Assembly (NCBI GenBank): GCA_015711875.1
Contig: JACVJG010000045.1
Span: 1-11,376 of the forward strand
DNA from: Candidatus Solincola jinzensis
GTDB taxonomy: Bacteria > Actinomycetota > Geothermincolia > Geothermincolales > RBG-13-55-18
Reading direction: 5' to 3'
Length of the DNA: 11,376 bases
In this document: positions 1 through 6,805 of the stretch, one piece after another
How the letters are laid out: each line of letters starts with the position of its first letter
How positions within the stretch are numbered: position 1 is the stretch's first letter
The notes under the pieces: generated by a model
Told to the model about the DNA's origin: nothing
Databases searched by the model: none
Seen by the model: the letters and a program-made list of their open reading frames with translations, nothing else
Made by a program: the position numbers and the translations under genes

Positions 1-161
1 GGGCGCGGGGGAGGGACCCGCTGGCGGCTGCGGGGGGGATAAGCCTGGACAACGTGGCCGCTTACGCCGCCACGGGGGTGGATTTCATCTCCGTGGGGGC
101 GATAACCCACAGCGCCAGGGCCCTGGACATCTCCCTCGACCTCGAGCCCCTGCGGGGATGA
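1..161 (+). CDS. nadC: Nicotinate-nucleotide pyrophosphorylase (carboxylating), C-terminal fragment
   Basis: Partial gene entering from the left edge. Codons run from position 3 to the TGA at 159-161 and give the last 52 residues. The fragment has the NadC C-terminal signature: GGISLDN, then [19 protein letters not shown], then ALDISLDLE. In this family that segment closes the alpha/beta barrel and helps bind the phosphate of PRPP or the product. NadC is a cytosolic enzyme that converts quinolinate and PRPP into nicotinate mononucleotide, CO2 and pyrophosphate in de novo NAD synthesis. The residue before GGI is Ala where Ser is usual (SGGI), a small variation. The next gene, coaX, starts about 630 bp downstream, so tight co-translation is unlikely, although nadC and coaX are often neighbours in bacteria. 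Family assignment is strong; catalytic residues lie outside the window. Confidence 0.9.
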   Translation, partial: ARGRDPLAAAGGISLDNVAAYAATGVDFISVGAITHSARALDISLDLEPLRG

Positions 162-636
162 TACGGGGGCGCAACGCGGTGAACAAAGCGCCGGCACCGA
201 CGTGTATGAGTAAAAGTAAACGATATAGGGCGTAATGGCGAGTATTGCAGGTCCTGGTACCGCCAGCGGATGAACTCGCATTATATCTAGGTGTATAAGT
301 ATAAGCATGATAACGAATATTTCCCCACTGCACATGGAGGGATGGCGGTCCGAAGACACATCCATTCAGCTTCCGCGCGCTTGAAGTAAGATGCCTGGAC
401 ATGCTCACCTTGAGCTCGAGCGGCGCTGAACGTACACGCCCTTGAAAAAAAGCGATTCGCGGTTACGCGCCATCCGGCGGATCGGCCGGCTCGGCTCCGG
501 GCGGTGTGAACGGGCACGGGAGGCGCGGCCAAGCCGGATCCTCAACGCCAGGCGACCCAAAACCTTTCGCGCCAATCGCATGGCGGTAGCGGCGAGCAGC
601 TGGGATGCTTCCCTGCAGGCTCGCATTGCCCTCGCT

Positions 637-650
637 GCGGGATATCCCGC
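637..650. promoter_or_regulatory. 14-bp perfect palindrome upstream of coaX (possible operator)
   Basis: GCGGGATATCCCGC is a perfect 14-bp dyad with no spacer, about 140 bp upstream of the coaX start. Perfect dyads of this size can bind dimeric repressors. In a window this long, one 14-bp palindrome is expected by chance roughly 0.7 times; in the noncoding DNA alone the expectation is below 0.1. A regulatory role is inference. Confidence 0.25.
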
Positions 651-724
651 CGGGGAGGCGCCGGTGGGCAAAAACGCAGTGGGGTGAAAGGGTCGCCGCG
701 CGGGAGGAAAAGGGGGCGATGTTG

Positions 725-744
725 TAGAATGAGATGGTGCTCAT
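725..744 (+). promoter_or_regulatory. Possible -10 element and small inverted repeat upstream of coaX
   Basis: TAGAAT at 725-730 resembles a sigma70 -10 box, about 60 bp before the coaX start. It is overlapped by a 5-bp inverted repeat, ATGAG (729-733) and CTCAT (740-744), with a 6-nt spacer, which could be an operator or a leader hairpin. No good -35 box lies at the right distance upstream, so this is a weak call. Confidence 0.2.
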
Positions 745-790
745 CCGTGACCAGGCATCGACCGGACCGTAGCCGCGAGGAGGGGTTGAC

Positions 791-1570
791 GTGCTGCTGG
801 CCATCGACGTTGGGAACACCCAGACGGTCATCGGGGCCTACCGCGATGCCGACCTGGTAGGCCACTGGAGGATATCCACCGACGCCAACAAGACCGAGGA
901 CGAGCTGGCCCTTTATTACCAGGGTTTTCTCATGTTAAAGGGGCTGTCATTCGCCAGCTTCGACGCCGTGATCATCTCCTCCGTGGTGCCGGCGGCCACC
1001 ATGTCCCTGGAGCAGATGACCAGGGAGTACTGGGAGTTCGAGCCCCTCATCGTGGGGCATAACGTGGAGGCGGGCATAAAGATCCTCATCGACAACCCCG
1101 GCGAGGTGGGGCCGGACCGTCTGGTGAACGCAGTGGCGGCCTTCGAGCGCTACGGCGGGCCGAGCATCGTGGTGGATTTCGGCACCGCCACCACCTTCGA
1201 CGCCGTCTCCAGGGCGGGTGAGTACCTGGGAGGCGCCATTGCGCCGGGGATAGAGATCTCCTCGCGCGCTCTCTTCAACGCCGCGGCGCGGCTGCCGAGG
1301 GTGGAGGTGCACCGCCCCGCCTCGGTGATCGGCAAGAACACGGTGTGGAGCCTGCAGTCGGGGATAGTCTTCGGTTTCGCGGGCCAGGTGGACCGCATCG
1401 TGGAGATGATGAAAGCGGAGCTGGGAAAGGAGGTCACGGTGGTGGCCACGGGAGGCCTGGCGGAGGTGGTGGTGGACGAGTGCCGCACCGTGGACGCCCA
1501 CGACCCGCTCCTCACCCTGCACGGCCTCCGGCTCATCTACGAGCGATGTCGCGGGAAAGGGCCTGGATGA
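791..1570 (+). CDS. coaX: Type III pantothenate kinase
   Basis: Catalyses ATP-dependent phosphorylation of pantothenate to 4'-phosphopantothenate, the first step of coenzyme A synthesis, in the cytosol. The 259-residue product has the family length and the ASKHA-fold motifs in order: phosphate-binding DVGNT at residues 6-10, GPDR at 107-110 with the catalytic Asp109, DFGTATT at 129-135, ATGGLA at 219-224, and a C-terminal DPLLTLHGL at 238-246. The family normally needs a monovalent cation such as K+ and is not feedback inhibited by CoA. The start is GTG at 791, giving the expected MLLAIDVGNT N-terminus, with an excellent ribosome binding site GAGGAGG at 777-783 (7-nt spacer). It follows nadC on the same strand after a long gap. 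The ATPase operon begins downstream with its own promoter, so coaX is probably a separate transcript. No defect is visible. Confidence 0.96.
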   Translation: MLLAIDVGNTQTVIGAYRDADLVGHWRISTDANKTEDELALYYQGFLMLKGLSFASFDAVIISSVVPAATMSLEQMTREYWEFEPLIVGHNVEAGIKILIDNPGEVGPDRLVNAVAAFERYGGPSIVVDFGTATTFDAVSRAGEYLGGAIAPGIEISSRALFNAAARLPRVEVHRPASVIGKNTVWSLQSGIVFGFAGQVDRIVEMMKAELGKEVTVVATGGLAEVVVDECRTVDAHDPLLTLHGLRLIYERCRGKGPG

Positions 1571-1610
1571 GGGCGTTCCCGAGGCGCGGTACGCTAACCC
1601 CCAGGTTTTA

Positions 1611-1639
1611 TTGACAGCCATAGTCGCCACATATATTAT
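1611..1639 (+). promoter_or_regulatory. Sigma70-type promoter of the V/A-ATPase operon
   Basis: A perfect -35 hexamer TTGACA (1611-1616) is followed after exactly 17 bp by TATTAT (1634-1639), a near-consensus -10. A shifted alternative, TATATT at 1632-1637, has 15-bp spacing. It lies in an A+T-rich pocket 41 bp after the coaX stop and about 100 bp before the first ATPase gene. Transcription would start near 1646 and leave a leader of about 90 nt. This is the best promoter in the window. Confidence 0.75.
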
Positions 1640-1738
1640 GTTACGGGACCGAGAAAACGAGCCGGATAGCAGGCAAAACGCCCGCTGAAGGCTCCAAACG
1701 GATAAACCGGCCAGAGACGAAGCAGAGGTCGAAACAGC

Positions 1739-2170
1739 ATGGCAGGATCCAAGTTGAAGGTCAAGGCGAGGAAGCCGGAAAAAGCCCACGGAGGGAAGAA
1801 GGCAGGCAAGCACCTTACCGACCAGCTGGAAGAGAAATATATCGGCACCGCTACAGAGGTCTTCAGCCGCATATCCGCCAAAGAGAACGAGATCCGCTCC
1901 AAGGTAAGCGCGGAAAGGGCCAGGGCGGAACGCCTCGTCGAGGACGCCAAGGGCGAGGCGGCGGCACTGAAGCGCAAGGCCACCCTCGAGGACATCGGCA
2001 GGGACGCCTACGACAGGATCATAGCGGAGGCGCGCGCCGAGATCGAGAACATCGAGAGATCCACCGCAGAAGAGATTTCCCGAGTGGAGAAAACCGGTGC
2101 CGCCAGGCTCGAGGCGGCGGTAGATCTCATCGTGAACGCCGTCCTTAAGGCCGGGGAGACGGGCTCATAA
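1739..2170 (+). CDS. V/A-type ATPase peripheral stalk subunit G/H (NtpF/AhaH-like)
   Basis: A 143-residue hydrophilic protein, predicted to be one long alpha-helix. It should pair with subunit E to form the peripheral stalk that holds the A3B3 head against the membrane stator. Residues about 26-140 are rich in Ala, Glu, Arg and Lys in coiled-coil spacing and end in AVDLIVNAVL, like the C-terminal segment of archaeal H or bacterial G subunits. It occupies the first position of the operon, as in Thermus. The first 25 residues are an unusual basic tail with nine Lys/Arg plus Gly and His, absent from the usual subunit of about 105 residues. The ATG at 1739 is preceded by GAGGT (1725-1729, 9-nt spacer). 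No downstream Met exists in the protein, so this start is the natural one. Assignment rests on composition, C-terminal motif and gene order, since stalk subunits diverge quickly. Confidence 0.8.
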   Translation: MAGSKLKVKARKPEKAHGGKKAGKHLTDQLEEKYIGTATEVFSRISAKENEIRSKVSAERARAERLVEDAKGEAAALKRKATLEDIGRDAYDRIIAEARAEIENIERSTAEEISRVEKTGAARLEAAVDLIVNAVLKAGETGS

Positions 2171-2288
2171 GGGCGGCGTTCGCGTCATCTGAGCAGGTGG
2201 CCTTTGGGAAGAACGTGAAAACGAAAAGCGGGAAGAAAATGCGGCTCTGCCGAACGGGGAACCGAGAGCTGAAACAGGGGAGGCGGAA

Positions 2289-4307
2289 ATGCTTCTGACC
2301 ATGTCGAAGGTGGAGATAGTGGGGGTGAAAAGCCTCTTCTTCCAGGTTCTGGAAGTACTGCAGGACCTGGGCACCCTCCATCTCGAGGACATCACCAAAA
2401 AGAGGGGGCCGCGCTACGCGGACCTCATCCCCATGGAGATGGACCCGGCCCTGGAGGAGGAGAGGAACCTGCTCCAGAACCTGGCCATGCGCAACAACGC
2501 CATCCTCGCGGAACTCGCGCCACCGGACGAGAAGATAAACCGGGCCGAGTTGGAGAAAAAGTACAACTCCTTCAAGGGCAAGTCCCTGGGGGAGATCTCG
2601 GCCATGGTGGAGGAGGAGGAAAAGGCGACGCGCGAACTGCTCACCTACAAGAACGAGCTGGAGGTGGAGCTCTCGCGCCTCTCCAAATATGAGCCCATCA
2701 TCAAGAAGGTGTATCCCCTGGCCAGCAAGGTCACGGCCACGGAGAACTACACCTCCATAGCGCTTCTCATCGAGGAGCGCTACAAGCAGGTCCTTGAATA
2801 CATCGAGAAGGAGCTGGAGAAGATAACCGCGGGCCAATGCGAGGTCTTTTCCGCCCGCGTGGACGAGAACACCCACGCCGCCATCCTGGTATTCCATAAA
2901 CGCTATTCCGAACAGGTACACAACTTCCTGGCGGCGGAGAACGTCAACCAGGTGCGATTGCCCTCGGAGCTGGCCGACAAGCCCTATGATGAGGCTCTGA
3001 AAGAGATCGAGACCAGGTACCAGGAAATACCCCCAAAGCTGAAAAAGGTGAGGGAGGAGCTGGAGGAGATATCCAACAAATGGTACCTCACCCTGGTGGC
3101 CTTGAAAGACTACCTGGCTGACCGCATCGAGTCTCTCAACGCCATCCCCAAGTTCGGGCAGTCCGGGCACGTCTTCGTCATCACCGGCTGGATGCCTTCG
3201 GACAAGGTGGAGGAGACGCGCCGCATCCTGGAGGAGAAGTTCGAGGGCAAGGTGGAGCTCACCGAGGAGGTCCCCAGCCACGACGAGATGGAGGAGGCCC
3301 CCACCGCGCTCCGCAACCCGGGCGCCGTGCGGCCCTTCGAGTTCATCTACATGCTCATCAAGCCTCCCAAGTACGGGCATATAGACCCCACCTTCCTGGT
3401 GGCCATCTTCTTCCCCCTGCTCTTCGGATTCATGCTCGGGGATATGGGCTACGCCCTGGTGCTCATAGGCGTGGTCTTCCTTATGAAGCGCATCCTGAAG
3501 AAACGGGAGTCGAGGAGCCTCTTCTTCGAGCTCTTCACCAACGTGCTCTTGATATGCTCCATATCCTCGTTCATCTTCGGGTTGCTCTACTTCGAGTTCT
3601 TCGGCGACCTGCTCTTCCGCCTCTTCGGCTGGAAGGACGCCGCCGGCCACCTCGAGGTGCAGTGGGTCTGGGGATACACGTCCAACGGCAAGCCTTTCGG
3701 TTGGCCGGTGGAGCGCATCGCGCAGGCCAACCCCGACATGTTCAAACTGCTGCTCATCATAGTGATCGTGATAGGCGTGCTGCATATGGGAGGGGCGCTG
3801 CTCATCGGCCTCATCGACGGCATACGCCACAAGGACCGCAAGCACGCCATCGAGAAGGCGGGATACCTGCTCTTCATCCTCGGCCTGGTAGTCATCTTCG
3901 GCAGCCTGTGGGGCATCAAGAGCGCCAAGAGCGTAGCGGTTCCCCTGGGCGCGGTGATGGCCCTGGTGGGCATCGGGATGGCCGGTTATGGCGGTGGCTT
4001 CGGGGGCGGGCTGGAGGCGGCTCTCACCTTCGGCAACCTCCTGTCCTATGCCCGTCTCTACGGCATCGGTTTGGCCTCGGTGATCCTGGCCGAGGTCTCC
4101 AACGAACTGGGGGCGGAGTTCGGCGGGGGAGCCATGGTGGTGCTTGGGGTGGTGGTGGCTGCGCTGTTGCACACCCTGAACATAGCCCTGGGGGTGCTCA
4201 GCCCCTCCATCCAGTCCCTCCGTCTTAACCTGGTGGAGAGCTTCACCAAGTTCTATAAGGAATCGGACGTGGTTTACAAGCCCTTCAAACGATCAGGAGG
4301 TGAATAG
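2289..4307 (+). CDS. atpI: V/A-type ATPase membrane stator subunit I (a-subunit homologue)
   Basis: Membrane stator that offers half-channels for ions at the edge of the K ring and anchors both peripheral stalks. The protein has 672 residues, normal for the family. Residues 1 to about 350 are a soluble two-lobed arm with coiled coils (about 50-130 and 235-270). The rest is a membrane domain with about eight hydrophobic segments, the first at about 366-399 (FLVAIFFPLLFGFMLGDMGY). The essential stator arginine is visible as Arg589 in LLSYARLYGIGLA. The second conserved pair, Gln642 and Arg645 in IQSLRL, matches the Thermus Gln619/Arg622 motif. The ATG at 2289 has AGGGGAGG (2276-2283) as its binding site; ATG at 2301 (MSKVEIVGVK) is a weaker alternative. 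A 118-bp gap separates it from the G/H gene, the longest gap inside the operon. Its 3' end overlaps the K ribosome binding site, so translation is probably coupled. Confidence 0.96.
   Translation: MLLTMSKVEIVGVKSLFFQVLEVLQDLGTLHLEDITKKRGPRYADLIPMEMDPALEEERNLLQNLAMRNNAILAELAPPDEKINRAELEKKYNSFKGKSLGEISAMVEEEEKATRELLTYKNELEVELSRLSKYEPIIKKVYPLASKVTATENYTSIALLIEERYKQVLEYIEKELEKITAGQCEVFSARVDENTHAAILVFHKRYSEQVHNFLAAENVNQVRLPSELADKPYDEALKEIETRYQEIPPKLKKVREELEEISNKWYLTLVALKDYLADRIESLNAIPKFGQSGHVFVITGWMPSDKVEETRRILEEKFEGKVELTEEVPSHDEMEEAPTALRNPGAVRPFEFIYMLIKPPKYGHIDPTFLVAIFFPLLFGFMLGDMGYALVLIGVVFLMKRILKKRESRSLFFELFTNVLLICSISSFIFGLLYFEFFGDLLFRLFGWKDAAGHLEVQWVWGYTSNGKPFGWPVERIAQANPDMFKLLLIIVIVIGVLHMGGALLIGLIDGIRHKDRKHAIEKAGYLLFILGLVVIFGSLWGIKSAKSVAVPLGAVMALVGIGMAGYGGGFGGGLEAALTFGNLLSYARLYGIGLASVILAEVSNELGAEFGGGAMVVLGVVVAALLHTLNIALGVLSPSIQSLRLNLVESFTKFYKESDVVYKPFKRSGGE
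4295..4303 (+). promoter_or_regulatory. Shine-Dalgarno site that fixes the K subunit start at TTG
   Basis: AGGAGGTGA is a full-length match to the anti-SD sequence. It lies inside the last codons of subunit I, 5 nt before the TTG at 4309. A possible in-frame GTG at 4300 lies within this site and so cannot use it, which favours TTG as the start. A strong site before a weak start codon fits a subunit needed in many copies. Confidence 0.75.
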
Positions 4308-4308
4308 C

Positions 4309-4533
4309 TTGGAACTCGGACTGATCGCCATCGGGGCGGCCCTGGCCATCGGGTTGTCCGCCCTGGCGACCGGTTGGTCGCAATCCAAGATCGGGGCCGC
4401 CATGGCGGGAGCCCTCGCCGAGAAGCCGGAGCTCGCCGGTAACGCGATCATCATGATCGCCATCCCCGAGACCATGGTGGTATTGGGATTCGTTATCTCG
4501 TTCTTGATCACGGGTTTGAAGCCGGGCGAATAG
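4309..4533 (+). CDS. atpK: V/A-type ATPase proteolipid subunit K (c-ring subunit, single hairpin)
   Basis: Rotor ring protein that carries the transported ion through the membrane. From the TTG at 4309 it is 74 residues with two transmembrane helices (about 3-24 and 45-69) joined by a polar loop, AEKPELAG. This is the single-hairpin form of about 8 kDa found in Thermus and many archaea, not the four-helix 16-kDa form of Enterococcus or eukaryotes. The ion-binding carboxylate is Glu54 in IPETMVVLG, with Gln25 in the first helix. Aligned with the Ilyobacter Na+ ring, Gln is kept but the Tyr five residues after Glu is Leu here. Thermus, an H+ enzyme, has Phe at that site, so H+ is the more likely ion; this is inference. 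No signal peptide precedes the first helix, unlike Thermus VatL. A GTG start at 4300 would add three residues. Confidence 0.95.
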   Translation: MELGLIAIGAALAIGLSALATGWSQSKIGAAMAGALAEKPELAGNAIIMIAIPETMVVLGFVISFLITGLKPGE

Positions 4534-4589
4534 CCGCGGCGGAAGGTCCCGGTGCGAGCCGGAACATCTAAAAGACGGGAAGTGAGGGC

Positions 4590-5198
4590 ATGTCGATAGA
4601 GGACATCCTGCAGGCCCTTGACGACGAGTGCCGGGCGGAATGCCAGGAGATATTCCACCGTGCGGAGCAGGAGGCCAAGCAGATCATAGAGCGGGCGCAG
4701 GCCGAAGCGGAGGCCATTAGGCGCGCGCGGCTGGAGAAGCTGGAGGCCGAGGCGCGCAGCGAGAGCATCTCCATGCTCTATTCCGCCCGTCTGAAGTCCA
4801 AGAACGCCGTCATTGCGGCCAAGGAGAGGATAGCGGAGGAGGCGCTGCGGGAGGCCGAGGCGCGCCTGGAGAAGCTGCGGGAGCGCCCGGACTACAAGGA
4901 CGTCCTGGAGAGCCTGATCGGTGAAGGCCTCACCAGGGTGAGCGGCAGGGTGGTGGTCCGCGTCGATCCCGCGGACCGGGAGCTCGCGGAAGGGATCCTG
5001 CGCGAGAAGGGCCTTGATTACGTGCTCAGGGACGACATCAGCACCCGGGGAGGCGCCGTGGTATCGGACGCCGCGGAAAGGGTGACCATCATCAACACCG
5101 TGGAGGAGAGGCTCAACCGTGCGCGGGAGAAACTGCGCATGCAGGTCTCCAAGGTCCTCTTCGAGGGCGAGGCGGCGGCCGCGGCGGGAGGGGGGTAA
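4590..5198 (+). CDS. atpE: V/A-type ATPase peripheral stalk subunit E
   Basis: Partner of the G/H subunit in the peripheral stalks; its C-terminal domain caps the top of the catalytic head. The 202-residue product has the expected layout. Residues 1 to about 98 are a charged, Ala/Glu-rich coiled coil. Residues about 100-192 are a globular domain containing the family motif GGAVVSD (154-160) followed by INTVEERLNRAR (168-179). It ends in a low-complexity Ala/Gly tail (195-202), EAAAAAGGG. The ATG at 4590 is preceded by GGGAAGTGAGGG (about 4577-4588), which includes usable binding sites. The gap from K is 56 bp, with no promoter or T-tailed terminator seen. The stop codon is in the loop of a G/C hairpin described separately. 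Confidence 0.94.
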   Translation: MSIEDILQALDDECRAECQEIFHRAEQEAKQIIERAQAEAEAIRRARLEKLEAEARSESISMLYSARLKSKNAVIAAKERIAEEALREAEARLEKLRERPDYKDVLESLIGEGLTRVSGRVVVRVDPADRELAEGILREKGLDYVLRDDISTRGGAVVSDAAERVTIINTVEERLNRAREKLRMQVSKVLFEGEAAAAAGGG

Positions 5199-5206
5199 GC
5201 CCCCTC
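5188..5206 (+). terminator. Hairpin over the subunit E stop codon (possible attenuator or processing site)
   Basis: GAGGGGG (5188-5194) pairs perfectly with CCCCCTC (5200-5206) around the 5-nt loop GTAAG, which contains the TAA stop of subunit E. It is followed only by TTTC, too short a U-run for an efficient intrinsic terminator. A partial terminator, an mRNA processing point or a ribosome-shielded structure are all possible. The pairing is directly visible; its function is inference. Confidence 0.35.
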
Positions 5207-5250
5207 TTTCAGTATGGTGACGCCCGCGACCCCTACGGTCGGAGATCGTG

Positions 5251-5262
5251 ATGAAAGCTTGA
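5251..5262 (+). promoter_or_regulatory. Three-codon mini-ORF overlapping the subunit C start (TGATG)
   Basis: GGAG at 5241-5244 sits 6 nt before ATG AAA GCT TGA (Met-Lys-Ala-stop). The TGA shares its A with the ATG at 5262, which is in frame with subunit C. This is the classic stop-start overlap seen in translational re-initiation. Neither the 5214 nor the 5262 start has a good binding site of its own. The arrangement is visible; its use is inference. Confidence 0.35.
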
Positions 5263-6365
5263 TGGCAATGGTTCAGGTACCGCTCAAGGATTACAGCTAC
5301 GCCAACGCGCGGGTGCGCGCCATGTCCGGGCGCCTGCTGGAGCCTCATGTCTACAAGGAGCTGCTGGAGGCGCCGGACTACAACCAGACCCTCGCGGTGC
5401 TTGAGAACACGGAGTACGGGCCGGACATCGAGCACTTCATGCTCGAGGGTGCGCGTCCCACCACCATCGACCGCGCCTTCAACCGCAACCTGGTACGGAC
5501 CTTCTCCAAGATCAAGGAGTTCTTCGTGGGCAGGCCGGAGGAGCTGGTGAACGCCCTTCTCTCCCGCTGGGACCCCTACAACCTCAAGACCATACTCAGG
5601 GGCATGCGGGCGCTCGTCCCCAAGGCGGAGATAACAAGGAACCTGGTTCCCATCGGGGCCATAGACCTGGTCACCCTGGAGGAGATCGTCGGGCAGCCGG
5701 ACCTCAGGGCGAGCATAGACGCCATGGTGGTGCTGGGGCGCGAGTGGCCCATTAAATACGGCCAGGCCATAATGAGCCACCTCACCGAGTACCTGCGCGA
5801 ACATGACCTCTCGGTGCTGGAGCTGGCCATAGACAAGTTCCATTACCAGGAACTGGGAAAGATACTGGACCGAGGGGACGCCGACACCGCGCTGGTGCGG
5901 GAGGTGATGGTCATGGAGGTGGACGCCGTGAACATCGCCACCCTCATGCGCATCTGCGGCCTTGAGCTCAAGGAGGCCCGCGTCGAGGATTACTTCGTCC
6001 CCGGTGGCACCATCGGGACCGCGGGGGAGTTCGCGAAGATATTGTCCCTGGGGCAGCCGGAGCAGGTCTACGAAACGCTCTTGCGCCGTATGCCCTATAA
6101 GGAGGCGCTGTCCAGCGCCTGGAAGGCCTTCGAGGAGAAGGGCGAGAGCGTCTTCGAGGATGAGATGCAGAAGCACATCATCAAGGCCTGCCTGAAGATG
6201 TCCAAGGATCCCCTGGGCATAGGGGTGATCATCGAGTACATGTGGAGGAAATACCTGGAGATAACCAACCTGCGCATCATCGTCAGGGGCAAGAGCATAG
6301 GTCTCATAGGGTCCCAGATACGCAAGGAGATGGTGCTGTTCGGCGAGGAGCAGAAGGGCGCATGA
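5262..6365 (+). CDS. atpC: V/A-type ATPase subunit C (central stalk socket, subunit d homologue)
   Basis: Funnel-shaped soluble subunit that links the rotating D/F shaft to the K ring. From ATG 5262 it is 367 residues, mostly alpha-helical, in the usual size range. The N-terminus, KDYSYANARVRAMSGRLLEP, matches the family hallmark (D-Y-x-Y-x-N-A-R-x-R-A-M). Later features include WDPYNLKTILRG and a C-terminal YMWRKYLEITNLRIIVRGK (about residues 323-341), also typical. The start is uncertain. ATG 5214 would add 16 residues but has no ribosome binding site at proper distance. ATG 5262 forms TGATG with a preceding mini-ORF and puts the hallmark at residue 9, as in relatives. ATG 5268 is also possible. 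The gene lies 63 bp after E and 25 bp before F. Confidence 0.93.
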   Translation: MAMVQVPLKDYSYANARVRAMSGRLLEPHVYKELLEAPDYNQTLAVLENTEYGPDIEHFMLEGARPTTIDRAFNRNLVRTFSKIKEFFVGRPEELVNALLSRWDPYNLKTILRGMRALVPKAEITRNLVPIGAIDLVTLEEIVGQPDLRASIDAMVVLGREWPIKYGQAIMSHLTEYLREHDLSVLELAIDKFHYQELGKILDRGDADTALVREVMVMEVDAVNIATLMRICGLELKEARVEDYFVPGGTIGTAGEFAKILSLGQPEQVYETLLRRMPYKEALSSAWKAFEEKGESVFEDEMQKHIIKACLKMSKDPLGIGVIIEYMWRKYLEITNLRIIVRGKSIGLIGSQIRKEMVLFGEEQKGA

Positions 6366-6390
6366 TTTCGCGCCCGGGGGGTGAGCGGAT

Positions 6391-6732
6391 TTGTATAAGG
6401 CCATAGTGGTGACCGACCCGGAGACGGCGGACGGCTTCCGCCTGGCGGGCGTCAGCGTGGTGGAGGCCGAGAACCCCGATGAGGCGCTGGAGAAGATCAA
6501 GCTCCTCATCGACGACCCCAACGCCGGCATCCTGGCGGTGAACGAGCATTTCTACAACCACATAGACGAGAAGACGCAGGAGAAGATCGACAGCATCTAC
6601 CGGCCTATCGTCATCCCCCTTCCCATCAAGGAGTCGGTTGAGATGGCGGGGGAGAGGAGGGCCTACCTGGCCCGCCTCATCCACCGCGCCATCGGTTTCG
6701 ACATCACCTTGCGGGGCAGGGAGGGCGAATAG
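6391..6732 (+). CDS. atpF: V/A-type ATPase subunit F (central stalk)
   Basis: Small rotor subunit that binds subunit D in the central shaft and modulates coupling and ATP hydrolysis. The 113-residue product has the flavodoxin-like family pattern: a first strand YKAIVVTDPE, then TADGFRLAGV (TVTGFRLAGV-like) and VVEAENPDEALEKIKLL. The middle motif is GILAVNEHFYNHI, and PIVIPLPIKE stands near residue 75, where relatives have P-x-I-x-x-I-P. The start is TTG at 6391, with a strong site GGGGGTGA (6376-6383) and a 7-nt spacer; no ATG or GTG lies at the right place. It follows C by 25 bp and precedes A by 73 bp. Starting with TTG, as for K, may keep output low relative to the A and B subunits. Confidence 0.95.
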   Translation: MYKAIVVTDPETADGFRLAGVSVVEAENPDEALEKIKLLIDDPNAGILAVNEHFYNHIDEKTQEKIDSIYRPIVIPLPIKESVEMAGERRAYLARLIHRAIGFDITLRGREGE

Positions 6733-6769
6733 GCGAAAGCGATGTTTGACGCCATAGGGATGTTCGCCT
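6731..6769 (+). repeat. Inverted repeat in the F-A gap
   Basis: AGGCGAA (6731-6737) and TTCGCCT (6763-6769) are perfect 7-nt inverted repeats around 25 nt, starting inside the subunit F stop codon. They could form an intercistronic hairpin separating the stator and stalk genes from the A-B-D head genes. There is no U-run after it, so it is not a standard terminator. Its role is unknown. Confidence 0.3.
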
Positions 6770-6805
6770 GGCGGAAGGATTTCTGAGAGACGGGAGAGTG
6801 TCGGG

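Larger units (their letters stand above)
162..790. other. Long intergenic region between nadC and coaX
   Basis: No convincing gene is present in about 630 bp. Open frames here (for example 442-687 on + and 405-671 on -) lack a good ribosome binding site, recognisable motifs and protein-like composition. Positions about 195-330 are clearly more A+T-rich than the rest of the window, with stretches such as TTATATCTAGG and GTATAAGTATAAG. Positions about 470-660 are very G+C-rich. I found no tRNA-like fold with a TTCGA arm and no clear T-tailed terminator after nadC. The part closest to coaX should hold that gene's promoter. The region may also hold decayed coding sequence, but none was recognisable. 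Confidence 0.6.

Noticed and set aside
405..671. 88-residue minus strand frame with a hydrophobic/basic stretch (LARKVLGRLALRIRLG)
   Set aside because: No binding site, no family resemblance, and overlapping open frames in several other frames show it is composition-driven.
442..687. 81-residue + strand frame in the nadC-coaX gap
   Set aside because: No usable ribosome binding site, Arg/Ala-rich composition expected from G+C-rich noncoding DNA, no recognisable motif.
2215..2298. 27-codon frame from GTG in the gap between the G/H and I genes (starts VKTKSGKKMRLC)
   Set aside because: Ends inside subunit I out of frame, no clear binding site, no known homologue recognised.
2145..4172. 675-residue open frame opposite subunit I, and similar very long minus-strand frames at 4293-6530 and 6704-9694
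   Set aside because: These are antisense shadows of the strongly supported ATPase genes, with His/Gln/Val-rich low-complexity products caused by codon bias.
6362..6406. ATGA overlap at the subunit C stop opening a 14-codon frame (MISRPGGERICIRP)
   Set aside because: It runs out of frame through the F start, and F has its own strong binding site; most likely chance.
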